From positions 56,238,828 through 56,302,827 of the forward strand of contig CM067322.1 of the NCBI GenBank assembly GCA_034231615.1: a DNA stretch of 64,000 nt, written 5' to 3'. The notes beneath the pieces were generated by a model. It did no database searches and was not told where the DNA came from. It saw only the letters and a program-made list of their open reading frames with translations. The position numbers and the translations under genes were made by a program. Source of the DNA: Meghimatium bilineatum (taxonomy: Eukaryota; Mollusca; Gastropoda; Stylommatophora; Philomycidae). Positions 21,665 to 31,935 of the stretch are shown here, piece after piece (position 1 is the stretch's first letter; each line of letters begins with the position of its first letter).

Positions 21665-22078
21665 GTAACTGAACAAGTAAATTCAAGTAGGAAGCCAGAG
21701 GATAAATTAAAAATGCATGAAACTAACGAATTGAACCAGTCCGTTCAAAAGCACCAATCGCCTAGCAACTTTCGTACACGGGTTTTTCCGTACTTGACTT
21801 CGTACTTGAAATTACTTGTATAATCAATTTAAATGTTTGTTGTTACCGAGGATACTTCAATACCTGTATGGAATGTTCGTTGTTGTTGTAATAGTCCTTG
21901 TCTCGATTGATCCGTTCTCATTGACTTGAGCGCACAGTTTGAATGTCTTGACATCTTTTTTTTGGAGATGCGGTTAGTCAAGTACAGAAAACCCGTGTAC
22001 GATAGTTGTTATGTGATTTGGTGCCCTTGAACGGACTGGCTCAATTCCCGTTGGTCTCAAGAATTTGTAACTGAACAA
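21665..22078 (-). mobile_element. tRNA-like inverted-dimer (foldback) element, copy B, complete with TSD
   Basis: The element spans 21677-22066 and is bounded by the perfect 12-bp duplication GTAACTGAACAA (21665-21676 and 22067-22078). From left: inverted tail (TAGGAAGCCAGAGG), one tRNA-like arm (about 21720-21799, minus), a core of about 165 bp, and a second arm (21964-22066, plus). The arms are reverse complements with A-box-like GTTAGTCAAGTACAG and B-box-like GGCTCAATTCCC. The core (TTGTTGTTACCGAGGATA, AATAGTCCTTGTCTCGAT) recurs in reverse orientation in copy C, so the tail and core fix its polarity as minus. Confidence 0.85.
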
Positions 22079-22970
22079 ACTATTCAAAGACAAAATAACT
22101 CGAAAGAAATTACAAAGATAATAGGCGTATATTAAATATGTATACACACTTTAATAATCTTTAAGAAACAATATAACTAGTAAATGTCTTCAAATGATAT
22201 GAATTGTCATACATCGCAGACATGAAATTTCCTTCATTAGTTGGATTTACTACACACCATTAATGTTAAAAGCACGTGCTATTTTTTTCCAAAAAGTTTA
22301 TACTCCGCTGGATCGTATCTTTCAATCATTGTTTTCATAGCATGATCGACATGTTGGTAAACATTTCATTTCTTTGCTGTTGGTTCACCAGCGGCAATCC
22401 GTCTTGTAAATAGTGTAGGCATAAGGTATATGTTGTTGTTGCTGTAACTTCAGGGCATGTCTTGCTGCTGTTGAATGAGATACGTTCACCATTGAATATA
22501 ATTCATTGTGCTAACCTTCTACAGCATTGTTGCTTCTTGGCAATTACGGCAATGACACGATTGCATTGATTCCAAAGGCTCACTTGAAATCGAGGCTGCG
22601 AACGGCAACCATGACAAACACGTCCAATGTAGAAATCTTCGAAGTAATCGATGAGAAAATCCAGGTCTGATAAGCAATAAATATTGGTGAGTCTGGCAGA
22701 AGAGTCTGGCAGAAGAAGATGATACATATGGTGGCGAGCAAACTCTTACATTGACATATTATCAGTATTAGCATTGATAAAAAAACTGAAGAGATTTAGA
22801 GATAAAAGAGAGAGAATTGTGTGACTCAGAAAAGAGAGAATCAGAAAGAAAGAGAGAGGAGAGAAAAATCGATTGAAGATAGAGAAAGTAAGAAATGATA
22901 AGATATTCAGAAAGAGAGCAACACAAAAAGTGATAAAATACCAATCATCTCTTCTTATAGTCGATTATGT
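22079..22970. other. Unannotated stretch with a purine-rich run at about 22790-22935
   Basis: The run is built of GAGAGA and AAAGAG simple sequence. Elsewhere I see no homology or domain. Confidence 0.5.
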
Positions 22971-22974
22971 ATGT

Positions 22975-23290
22975 CATTGGTTATCATGTCTGTCCACATC
23001 CTTCTGTCTCATGTACCGTGAATCATTATAGATGCTCTTCCACGCCACAACGTCAAGCTGTCCAGCATCATCTATCCATGTCTTCCCTCTCTCGTCTTGC
23101 TGTAAAACGTGCATGTTGTCACGATGCCATCCATTTTTCGCCATTGCATAACATGTCCAAATAATTGTATCTATCTTCTTCTGATGGGAAGACTCAACGC
23201 CGAACTCTCTTCCCATAACTCAAGATATTGTCATAGCACTTTTTATTTGTTGATGGTATACTTGTCATTCTTCACAATATTTATGTTGTT
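22975..23290 (-). mobile_element. LINE K C-terminal fragment
   Basis: The minus-strand frame (22974-23216) reads WTCYAMAKNGWHRDNMHVLQ, GKTWIDDAGQLDVVAW and YMRQKDVDRHDNQ. It resembles the GHVMRM...GRPRKTW-DD C-terminal tail of LINEs with decay of the RGRP box. It is probably RTE-like, but I am less sure than for LINEs A-D. Confidence 0.5.
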
Positions 23291-23499
23291 TCCACATAAT
23301 TTCTTTTATCATTATGACGATTGTCTATGATTTTCTTCCAAATATCATAAGTGGTTTAATATATAGATTTAACGATCTTACCTCACATGATAAAGTTACA
23401 TTATCAACAAAGTTCTTCATCTTGTGAAATACTGTTTTTGCGTTGGTTATCATACATAACTTGTTTAATACATCTTCCATCTGATGTTATCATGGTACC

Positions 23500-25070
23500 C
23501 ACATAATTTTATGACGTGATACTTGATTATACAATCTAGGAGTAGATGGAAAACCATGATACACCTTTCACACCATACGTGGATTATTGCAAGTACATTT
23601 CCACAATAATTCTGAGCGCTCATCTCAAGCAGCATTATTTATTTGTGCGGATTCGATTATGTTCATAGATATTTTCACTGACTGACGACATAAGTACACG
23701 CAAAGAGAGTTCCTCGTCAAATATACAGTCACGTGACGTGGACTCCTCGAAATCATCCTTCAAAAATAACGCTATTTGACATCATGATGTCAATTGGTTG
23801 TCGGCACATAGTACGCACAACTTAACCAATGAATATCACGGACAATTTTTTTTTCAAGAATGGACTCTTTGCGTCCACAAATTGACGAGGTACGCGAAGC
23901 AAAACGCCAAATGATCAGCCAAGATAAGTAACGTAGTTGGGATTAGCGCGCAGGACTATTTTAGAGAAGGAATTGGTTATTCAATGCTGTTGTTACGTGA
24001 TATCTTCGTCCCACCATAAGCAGTCTCATTGTGTGTAAGGTCAGATGAAAACCCTCACGCACACTATTGTACCTGTGTGTCATACCTAAAGTGCAGCAAT
24101 CACAATGATTTATTCAAAACAAAAACAAACTAGTAGAATATTCTTGGGACCAATAGCTAAATAAGACTTGACAGCAAAAACAAAACAAAGCAGAATCATT
24201 CTTCTTACGTGATGTTGTTGAGTATTTATGTGCGTTTCGTTGGGTCATAATTTATATGTTGTCTGCCAAGACTACCAACGACATGCACGGGGATATTCGA
24301 TAACATTACCCAAAAGGTTTGATTGAATTCTGATGGTAGGTCTATTAACGAAAATCATGCATCAACTTAGCATTTGTATTCTGTAGTTATTTTGTGGAAA
24401 TATTTACGTATGTACTTTACCATTACTTTCTGAAAAGTGAAGATGCGAAATTGCATGAAGAGGGATTAGAGTCCTGTACCTTGGCCTGTATCTCGCTACC
24501 TCCATCTGACGATTATCCATAACGTTTTTGTAAATATGCTTTTGGAAGCAGAACAAGGGGCAGTGAATAAAGCTGGCTTAATATTTTCGCATGTCCGAAT
24601 ATTAGAAATACTATAAAGAGTGGCCCACACGTACACACAAACATGCACATGGATGCACGAAAATACCCAATTCACGTACACATGCATATTAAAATATGGA
24701 CACGCACGCGTACACACATACACACACCAGAGAATTTATCCAATAAATACGGAAAGCAATTTCGTAGTCATGTTGGACACCTGGAACAAATATACATAGA
24801 CGGACATTGAGAATAGAAATGTGAAAGGCGATACAGCAAGGAACGTGAACACGAATATTACAATCATGATTATTCACTTCAAATCAAGGTTCATGTGCAT
24901 CAAGAAACCTTTTCAATATATCTCTGTCTCAAATTAGTCCATCCAGTTCTTTCCATGTTTTATATATCGTATATCCGTTTGTCTTTTCGGTAGATAATTC
25001 TAGGTCTGCCTTCTTTATCACGGTTTCCAGAACAAAACACTCTTATCAACGATTTCTACTGATTCTATGA
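23500..25070. other. Unannotated stretch with an X3 repeat match and CA-rich DNA
   Basis: At 23913-23970 a block (ATCAGCCAAGATAAGTAACG, then GGACTATTTTAGAGAAGG) matches 35188-35246. At 24600-24725 there is CACAC/GTACACA-rich sequence. No gene is recognised. Confidence 0.45.
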
Positions 25071-25073
25071 AAG

Positions 25074-25265
25074 TATGACATACCGATTACCGTTGAATTA
25101 CCTCCATATACTGGTGTGTTTATGACATACCGATTACCGTTGAATTACCTCCATATACGTGTGTGTTTATGACATACCGATTACCGTTGAATTACCTCCA
25201 TATACTTGTGTGTTTGACATACCGATTACCGTTGAATTACCTCCATATACTTGTGTGTTTATGAC
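25074..25265. repeat. 47-bp tandem repeat, four copies
   Basis: The unit TATGACATACCGATTACCGT + TGAATTACCTCCATATACTTGTGTGTT starts at 25074, 25121 and 25168, with a slightly shortened fourth copy near 25213. A plus frame through it repeats DIPITVELPPYTCVF, which is a by-product. Confidence 0.95.
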
Positions 25266-25683
25266 TGTACATGATCTTCTTTTTGACAGTACTATAGTGC
25301 CATTTCTTTTTATCCTTGTTAGTTCTCAAACTCCTTTCTGCTATTATGATATATCCCAGAGAACAGAATATGTGTAATTGTGGCTACGATATATACGCCT
25401 GTTTGCTTGACACACCGAAGTATGACATTTCTGATGACTTAATTTAGCTTCCCAATCGGTGAAGAAGTTAGCACAATACCGACTCTTCTTAGTCGCTTCT
25501 GACACATGCTTTACATGTATCAGTGCTACTATACTTTACTCTACTCTGCAAAGAAGATCATACAACTTGAAACATTCTGTTCTGTGGAATGTATTAATTT
25601 ATGAATGTATGTAATTATCTGATTCTTTTTCTGTAGTTGTACCTGTTTCTGAGCCATACAGCAGCACTGATTTAGCATTTATG
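25266..25683. other. Unannotated stretch
   Basis: I see nothing recognisable here. Confidence 0.5.
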
Positions 25684-25862
25684 GATTGTCCAGTTCCGCG
25701 ACAGCGTAGTATAGAGTGCGTACTTCTGTGACGGATAACGGGTTCGAAACCCGCTACAGTCAACTGTGCATCAGGACAGTTCAAAAATAGTAATGGAAAA
25801 TTCATTTTCTCAGGTAGCAAACATATCCTGAACAGGATGTAACAGTCATAACAACAGCCTTT
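25684..25862 (+). mobile_element. SINE2 (tRNA-derived) copy
   Basis: The head GCGACAGCGTAGTATAGAGT (A-box-like) is followed by ACGGGTTCGAAACCCGC, a good B box and T-arm. The body CAACTGTGCATCAGGACAGT, the AGTAATGG segment and ATCCTGAACAGGATGT match 37984-38170, 47305-47430 and 50145-50260. Confidence 0.8.
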
Positions 25863-26625
25863 AAAACTTCTCTCCATCTTGATCCTGTCTTCTTGCTTTC
25901 TGTTATTGTCATGTTCTGGTGGTCTTTGATGTCTTGTGTCCATCTTCTTCTTGGTTTGCCTCTTGTTCATTTCACTGGTTATCATCTTCTCCATCATGGT
26001 CTTCTCTAGGCTGTCATGGCGTTTGATGTGGCCAAAATATTATATATGGAAAGAACCATGCTATTTAGCCAGTTTTCTTTTACATTAGTTTCTCTCAGAA
26101 TGGCTACATTATTGATTTTTTGGACCAAGGTATTCTGAGGATTTTTCTGTAACATTTTGTTTCAAACGCTGCTGTTCTATTTATAACTTTGTTGGTGATT
26201 GTCCAAGATTCACGCCCATATATAGCCACTGGGAATATGCAAGCTTTTAGGAATGTTAGTTTTGTTGTTTTTCAGCAGCTCAGTCATATGTTTTTTATTC
26301 GTATGAGCATCTTTGAAACGACAGCAACCTCCTTCTGACTTCCTCATAGAAACCACTATTACTATTGATAACAGAGCCGAAGTATTCAAAACTGGTGACT
26401 CTTTCTAATTCACTGTTGTTGATACTGATTGAGAACTTGTTAGTGGCTTTTTCGCTTGTTATAATCTTGGTCCTGTTTCCATTCAGAAATAGGTTTGTAT
26501 CTGAGGTAGTGGTATGAATATTGATTATGTTAGGTCTTTAGGTATGCAGTCTGTTTTATATATGTCATTGCAAAGTTCTGTGATAGTTCCCACACCAAAT
26601 TCATCTAGAAATTTTAATGTCTGCT
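25863..26625 (-). mobile_element. LINE F copy, internally deleted
   Basis: Read on the minus strand: EFGVGTITELCNDIYKTDCI (RT N-terminal side, as in LINE A), a jump to NLFLNGNRTKIITSEKATNK, LERVTSFEYFGSVINSNSGF, YEEVRRRL, then FGHIKRHDSLEKTMMEKM and DIKDHQNMT-like C-terminal sequence. The catalytic YADD region is missing between the first two pieces, so an internal deletion has occurred. It is frameshifted and dead. Confidence 0.75.
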
Positions 26626-26825
26626 GTTATGTTGTCGGAGCCTGTGACATTTCCAAATTTTATTGATTCGATTGCGTTTTCTACTTCTAGTTTCAGTATT
26701 ACTGGTCCATCATTGTTGTGTATTGTAGGTTTTTCTGTTCCGTTGGTCACCAAACAGTTCTGTCACATAATATGTCCATCTTGTAAGCACTTATGTTTTA
26801 TCAAATATAATTTTTGATCATTAGT

Positions 26826-27700
26826 TATATATTATTACTGAAACCCATTGTACAGCAGAACATTTTATTACTGTAGCCGCGTGCACTGCAGTACATTTTA
26901 TTATTGGAGCCCCGTGTATCGCAGGACATTTTATTACTGGAGCTCCATGTACCGCATATCATTAGTTATACATATGTTATTACTGAAACCGCGTGTACAT
27001 CAGGACATTTCATTTAGGCGTCCTGCGCATATCAGGTAATTTTATTACTGGAACCCCGTGTATCGTAGATCATTAGTTATATATTATTGTTGGAGCCATG
27101 TGTACAGCAGGACATCTTATTACTGGAGCCCTGTGTATCACATGACATCTTATTAATGGAGACCTGTGTATCACATGACATCTTATTACTGGAGCCCTGT
27201 GTACCGTAGATCATTAGATATATCGCCCGTGTGTTGTCGGGCTCGAAATGGGAGCAAAGAATAGCAACACTGTTTATCTTCCATGCATGTCGTACAAGGC
27301 GACTAAGGAGGTTGTGGGATGGAGTTGACTGTCTCATTCCATATAGTGTTAGTGACCCAAAGCCATGCTGAAGTCGGATGTGTCAGGCCGAAATGCGCAG
27401 ATACCACAGCAATGCTGTAAACCATGACACAACGCATTCCGTTCTCCTAACTACATCCTCCTGATTTGTAAGAGTTTGAGAACGCACGTAAAAGAAGAAG
27501 AAAATATATATTATTACTGAAGCCCGCTTACAGGAAGACAATTTATTACTGGAGCCCCATGTACAGCAGAACATTTTATTACTGGTGCCCCATGTACAGC
27601 AGGAGATTTTATTATTGGAGACCCGCGTACCGCAGGACTTTTTATTACTGAAGCCCCGTATACAGCAGAACATTTTATTACTGGAACCCGTGTATCAAAT
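26826..27700. repeat. Minisatellite of about 34 bp split by a SINE4
   Basis: The unit TTTTATTACTGGAGCCCCGT + GTACAGCAGGACA is repeated at 26826-27215 and 27510-27700. The two parts are separated by the SINE4 at 27225-27505. Unit copies are diverged, with an occasional CATTAGTTATATA variant. Confidence 0.9.
27225..27505 (+). mobile_element. SINE4b, near full-length
   Basis: It starts CGCCCGTGTGTTGTCGGGCT and passes CATGCATGTCGTACAAGGCG, ACTAAGGAGGTTGTGGG, GCTGAAGTCGGATGTGTCAG, GACACAACGCATTCCGTTCT and GAGTTTGAGAACGCACG. It ends AAGAAGAAGAAA. It is the best reference copy for the roughly 280-bp family. No convincing tRNA A or B box is visible, so its promoter class is unclear. Confidence 0.9.
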
Positions 27701-28050
27701 GATATTGCTTATACAAGCTCCCTATTCTACAGAGCATATGTTATTTGTTATTAACGCATGTGCGGGCACTCATCTGAAACATCTCCAAGGTGAAAGTATT
27801 GGCGAGTAGTCAATCGTTTCTGTACGTTTTCTGCTAATCGATATTTGAGCAGGTTTCTGTAACTCTGCACTCTGATACATTCTGTTAGTCTGTCATGCAA
27901 ATCAGTTCTATCAATGCCAGTCACTCACGTTATGAAATTATAAATTCGTGTACCTTTCATGTATAAATGCATGTATAAATGTCTGGTACACATAAAAACA
28001 AGTGACAGTGGTGATAATGTTGTAGGTTGAATAATTGTGGTGAGATAGTC

Positions 28051-28052
<2 letters not shown>
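27701..28052. other. Unannotated stretch
   Basis: I see nothing recognisable here. Confidence 0.5.
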
Positions 28053-28098
<46 letters not shown>

Positions 28099-28118
28099 TA
28101 GAGAGAGAGAAAGAGAAA
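28053..28118. repeat. (GA)n microsatellite
   Basis: This is an uninterrupted GA run to about 28082, then GAAAGAGAGAGA variants. Confidence 0.95.
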
Positions 28119-29004
28119 GCTCAACGAGGAGTGAGTATTCCTTTGGTGATATCATGTCGTAAGCCAATAACAGTTATGCGAATTGGAAGTTTCAATTACC
28201 CGGTTGTAAAAGTCTACCATAAGGATGCCTGTGAACAATGTTAACAAATACGCCCATCGAAATCACCCCCATTCCCCCCCCCCCCCCAATAAAAATAAGA
28301 AGCTGAAACGTATAGAAAAAAAGATAAATAAGAGAAAATTAAGACAATTGTTGAAACCAGTATTCCTATTCCTACCATACTAAATTTACAACGATGCACA
28401 TTCGACATAGAATGATTTTTAGAAAAGTACTCGAAATGGATTAAAAACCCAACGATACATGTGATCTCGACATATAAAAAAAATATATTTCCTGTAATAA
28501 AGTTGTATCTACGGCAATGTTAACAAAACCTGCAATATAGTTTTTATGTGACTATTCATCAATATATGACCTGCTGCCTCATTGGAAAACAGCCTTTTAA
28601 AGTGACTCAATTGACTCTCCCCCCCCCCCCGGGTCACTTTCATTGGTTGAAAAAAAAACCACACAAAAATACCAAACTGTCAAATACGGCATATTTTCCA
28701 GTTATCCTGTTAGGGATTGACAAGAAGGGATTTTGGTAGCTTGAGGGAGAATATTTTCATTGGCAACTATGTGTATATTCGTGTCGAGAGCCAATGAACA
28801 TCACAGGAATATTCACAGGAGACAATCGCAGTAACCCGCATCTCTACCCTCAACCACACACTATTTACAACGATGCCTTACATGGATACAGGTTGATTTG
28901 AGAAAAGTCATCGAAATGGGTTAAAATCCCACGATATCTATAATATATATATTTAGCTCTGGCATGTGAACATCAATAGTGTCGTTCTTGATTGCCGTTT
29001 TTTG
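28119..29004. other. Unannotated stretch with poly-C runs
   Basis: C runs occur near 28275 and 28620. Two related phrases, GAAAAGTACTCGAAATGGAT (28422) and GAAAAGTCATCGAAATGGGT (28903), suggest an old duplication. No gene is recognised. Confidence 0.45.
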
Positions 29005-29080
29005 TTTGTCTTCTGGATAACGGTCTTTCGGTCGAAACGTCGATTTGTGTGCATTATTATGTGTGTTTGATTGACGTGAA
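29005..29080 (+). mobile_element. Isolated PLE 3' end signature
   Basis: GGTCGAAACGTCGATTTGTG and GCATTATTATGTGTGTTTG match the PLE 3' UTR at 9660-9710. The preceding TCTGGATAACGGTCTTTCGG can pair as a short hairpin next to GAAAC, which recalls hammerhead ribozymes in PLE terminal repeats. The core bases are not canonical. Confidence 0.4.
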
Positions 29081-29254
29081 CAACATGGCGGCAGGATGGC
29101 TGCGAATTTCTCTTCTCTCGCCAAATTGTTTTTAAATACACTGAACTATGCTTTCCGAAATGTGTTATACCGTGTGACATATTCCAAGTCATTGATGTTA
29201 CTTTTATTCGTTAAGGATTACAATGTGTTGTGATTTTATGTATTAACTCTTTCC

Positions 29255-29800
29255 ACTATCGGTGCCCACGCAACCTCATGGGAGAACATTGACAGGATCG
29301 GGCACCAGACACGGAGGTCCTTCATGGGGTCCCGTGTGTGGGGCACCCGTGCCCTGATAGCTGGGTTCCAGCTCAGCTGGACTGGCCATATCGTCTGTGT
29401 GCCAGAGGGACGCCTTCCCGGGAGATTATTCTATGGGGAGTTGCGCGATGGTGGATATTCAAGCGGAGGACAGAGGGGACGCTTATGTGATTGCCGTGGA
29501 AGCTCTCTCGGGCGCTGCGGAGTCGATCCTTGCTCCTGGAGGGGGGGGGGGCTGCCCTTGATCGCTCGGTTTGGCACGTGCAGATCGCTGCTGGCACCGC
29601 TGCATTTGAGGGGGGAGGGAACGCGGCGGGGGATTTGCGGGCGACGGAGGCAGAAGGACAAGTCCGAAAACTCTCCTGCACCAAACTCTCTACACTCCTG
29701 CATGCACTGCAATAGAATTTTCCTAGCACGAATCTGACTAATCGGGCATCTACGAACTCACAAACCAAATTGTTTTTTTTTCCTACTTATTCATCACATT
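29255..29800 (+). mobile_element. LINE J C-terminal fragment with a C2H2 zinc finger
   Basis: The translation in shifting frames gives QLSWTGHIV, PEGRLPGRLFYGELRDG, GVDPCSW, LDRSVWHVQIAAGTAAFEGG, a KDKSENSPAPNSLHSCMHCN segment, FLARI and HLRTH. CxxC...HxxxH makes a C2H2 finger at the extreme C-terminus, characteristic of one LINE group. GC content is much higher than the flanks. A poly-G frameshift lies at 29540. Copy 2 is at 48665-49366. Confidence 0.85.
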
Positions 29801-30035
29801 TATTGTTTTTCATGCCATGCTCATATTCGCTTGCGAAGGAGGAACACCATCATTATGTGTGCTTCCAGTGATAAGCGAGACTTCATTACGCTGTTACAAG
29901 TTTTTCAAGTGGGCTTAGAAGAAAGTTTGTCAACCAACATAGAACTTTACTGTCACTCTATGTGTGATGGTGGATACACTAAAGTGGAGATCGGCGGACG
30001 TAGGACGTACCCGAAATCTGATGCAGACAACCAAA
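29801..30035. other. 3' flank of LINE J and unannotated sequence
   Basis: 29785-29870 resembles the 3' UTR of the other LINE J copy (compare 49250-49330, CACATTTTATTG and GAGGAACA phrases). The rest is unrecognised. Confidence 0.4.
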
Positions 30036-30262
30036 CAACGAACTAACGAAGAAACTAACGAAGGAAATAGCCCACTGACTGACTGGCTTACTGACGGACT
30101 GACTAACAAACGAACTAACTAACTAGCGAGCTAACTAACTAGCGAGTTAACTAACTATGTAATTTGAACTCTAACAAACTAACTAGCGAGCTATATAACT
30201 ATGTAATTTGAACTCTAGCAAACTAAGTAACTAGCGAGCTACAATTATGTAATTTGAACTCA
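30036..30262. repeat. AACTAACTAGCGAGCTA short tandem array
   Basis: ACTAAC-based units expand into a larger unit (TAACTATGTAATTTGAACTC with ACTAGCGAGCTA) repeated about three times. Confidence 0.9.
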
Positions 30263-30569
30263 TTTCTAAGTGCAAACACAATTACATTTCCCTTTGATAA
30301 GCAAGAAACATGTGTTAAAAAAATGCAAATGGAAGTCTACACACATGTTAATACACAACAGCCTATGGAAATGCCATGGTTGAGAGCTCGTCATTTGACA
30401 AAGTTTTATCTCTGAATTGTTTCAATCAATATCTTTCCCATTTGAGCTGGAAGTGTTTGATGCTAGTGCAACGAGATGGATCATACAATATATATCTCCC
30501 AGGCTTACTTAAAAAAATATATACAGATTTGTAATCTAAATTGTTCAACTATTAACAATTAGTTTGTTA
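30263..30569. other. Unannotated AT-rich stretch
   Basis: I see nothing recognisable here. Confidence 0.5.
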
Positions 30570-30718
30570 TTCGCCCATGTGTTCCTGGTGCCCGAGAGGG
30601 AAGCAAAAATATAAACACTGTTTACTTTCCATGTGTATCATATGAGGCAACTAAGGAGGTTATGGGGTGTAGTAAGCTGTCCCATTCCATATAGGGTCAA
30701 AGTGACACAAAGCCATAA
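30570..30718 (+). mobile_element. SINE4b 5' half, interrupted by LINE C
   Basis: It begins TTCGCCCATGTGTTCCTGGT and runs to GACACAAAGCCATAAC, where it meets the LINE C tail. The missing 3' half may be the SINE4 piece at 32244-32357, on the far side of the LINE. Confidence 0.8.
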
Positions 30719-31935
30719 CTTCTTCTTCTTCTTCTTCTTTCGTTCACTTGAAACATGTCTATATCTGTAATTCTGTCTCCTTAATAAAACTCACTGTCTT
30801 TTGTAGTTCATACCGTGTCCCATAGAGCTTTGATTCCAGTGTTGTTTCCTCTGGCCAATATGTCTGCCTCAGCGTTTCATGCTCAGAACACTCTTGAAGT
30901 ATATGTTTGGCACTCTGTGCTGCCTGTCCACATGTACACATGGCCGTGTTGCCAATCTTGAACTTTGTATACATGTGACTGCGGAGTCGGTTGTGTCCTG
31001 TTCTGAGACGTAGAATTATAACTTGTTCTGATCTGTTCATAATGTGATAGTCATCTTGTGTTGGTGTTTGTGGCTTTCTTATTGACTTTATCATCTGTTT
31101 TTTCTGATGATAGGTGATTGGTATATCTGGTTGGTCTTCGGCAGCACCTTCCTTAGCCAGTTGGTCTGCTTTTTCATTTCCTGGTATTCCACAGTGAGAG
31201 GGTATCCACTGCATGGTTACCCTATACTGGTAAGACAATTCGCTAAGTAGTTTTTTTAAGTCTGTTAGTTTTCCAGACTGGAGAGCTTGAAGCACTGACC
31301 TTGCATCTGTCAGGAATACCACATGCTGTAGGCCAGAGTTGGAGTTCAGCAGTTTTTTAGCTGCCACACTAATTGCCTGGATTTCTGCATCATAATTATT
31401 GCAGAATTTTCCTGTCGGTGTTCTGATTGTATCTCTAGGCTTGTGTGGATATTCTATATATACACCTGCACCTCCATTCCTCACAGCATTCTGTGCTGAT
31501 CCATCTGTGTACACTCTGACCCATATATCTTGTGGATATTCCTCATCCAAGAAACTGAGGGTGACTGTCCTTCGCTGCACACTGTTCTGTTCGTCCTCGC
31601 TTAGTATTCCTTTCACATGGGTCTGAATGTATATTGGCATTCCATGGCTTTCACTCCACGGGGTTTGTTCTGGTACAGACCTTAAGGGGCTGTCAACTTC
31701 AGGTAGGTCTGTAAGTTGTCTACGGAGTCGTTTAGCTTGATGGATAAAGCTGCTCCTTTTCAGTCGCCCCATTGCTAGATTTTGGAATCTTTCCTTCATT
31801 GGATGACTTGGCATACACTGAAACTTTTCTGCTTGAATTAGTACTTTTGTGTCTCTGCGTTCGAAATGGGAAAAGCGATAACGAAATCGGATGTCAGGTC
31901 GACAGGCGCAGAGGTACATTATGCTCTAATCTGTC
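30719..31935 (-). mobile_element. LINE C copy 1, 5'-truncated RNase H LINE with (GAA)n tail
   Basis: The minus-strand element ends in 3' UTR TTCAAGTGAACGAAAG and (GAA)n next to 30720. It carries the 386-codon frame listed separately. The exact 5' limit is unclear: homology to copy 2 stops at 31821, but protein-like sequence (RRDTKVLIQAEKFQ) continues to about 31860. Confidence 0.92.
30759..31919 (-). CDS. LINE C ORF2 C-terminal part: RNase H and zinc-knuckle domain (386 codons, 5'-truncated)
   Basis: This is the most intact coding region in the window. RNase H removes the RNA strand of the RNA-DNA hybrid during reverse transcription. The domain shows its motifs in order: YTDGS (D139), DAEIQAI (E179), LTDARS (D205), then WIPSHCGIPGNEKADQLA (H242, D252). 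After it come RLRTGHNRL (about 305-312) and a CxC...H...C knuckle (C328, C330, H339, C344), typical of I/Jockey-group LINEs. RT and endonuclease are missing. The apparent start methionine lies in or beyond the truncation point and is not the native start. All catalytic acids are present. Copies 2 and 3 have lost 8 bases at the knuckle. Confidence 0.9.
   Translation of the reverse strand: MYLCACRPDIRFRYRFSHFERRDTKVLIQAEKFQCMPSHPMKERFQNLAMGRLKRSSFIHQAKRLRRQLTDLPEVDSPLRSVPEQTPWSESHGMPIYIQTHVKGILSEDEQNSVQRRTVTLSFLDEEYPQDIWVRVYTDGSAQNAVRNGGAGVYIEYPHKPRDTIRTPTGKFCNNYDAEIQAISVAAKKLLNSNSGLQHVVFLTDARSVLQALQSGKLTDLKKLLSELSYQYRVTMQWIPSHCGIPGNEKADQLAKEGAAEDQPDIPITYHQKKQMIKSIRKPQTPTQDDYHIMNRSEQVIILRLRTGHNRLRSHMYTKFKIGNTAMCTCGQAAQSAKHILQECSEHETLRQTYWPEETTLESKLYGTRYELQKTVSFIKETELQI

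Noticed and set aside
25318..25370. Minus-strand SINE4 fragment (AGGAGTTTGAGAACTAAC)
   Set aside because: Only about 18 bases resemble the SINE4 end and no other landmark follows, so chance similarity is likely.
25684..25750. tRNA gene candidate with a good GGTTCGAAACC box
   Set aside because: The acceptor stem and anticodon arm do not pair and the sequence continues into the SINE2 body shared by other copies.
29324..29768. Three long overlapping frames on both strands
   Set aside because: GC-rich LINE J sequence with few stops in any frame. The real protein reading changes frame at the G-run; the antisense frames have no homology.
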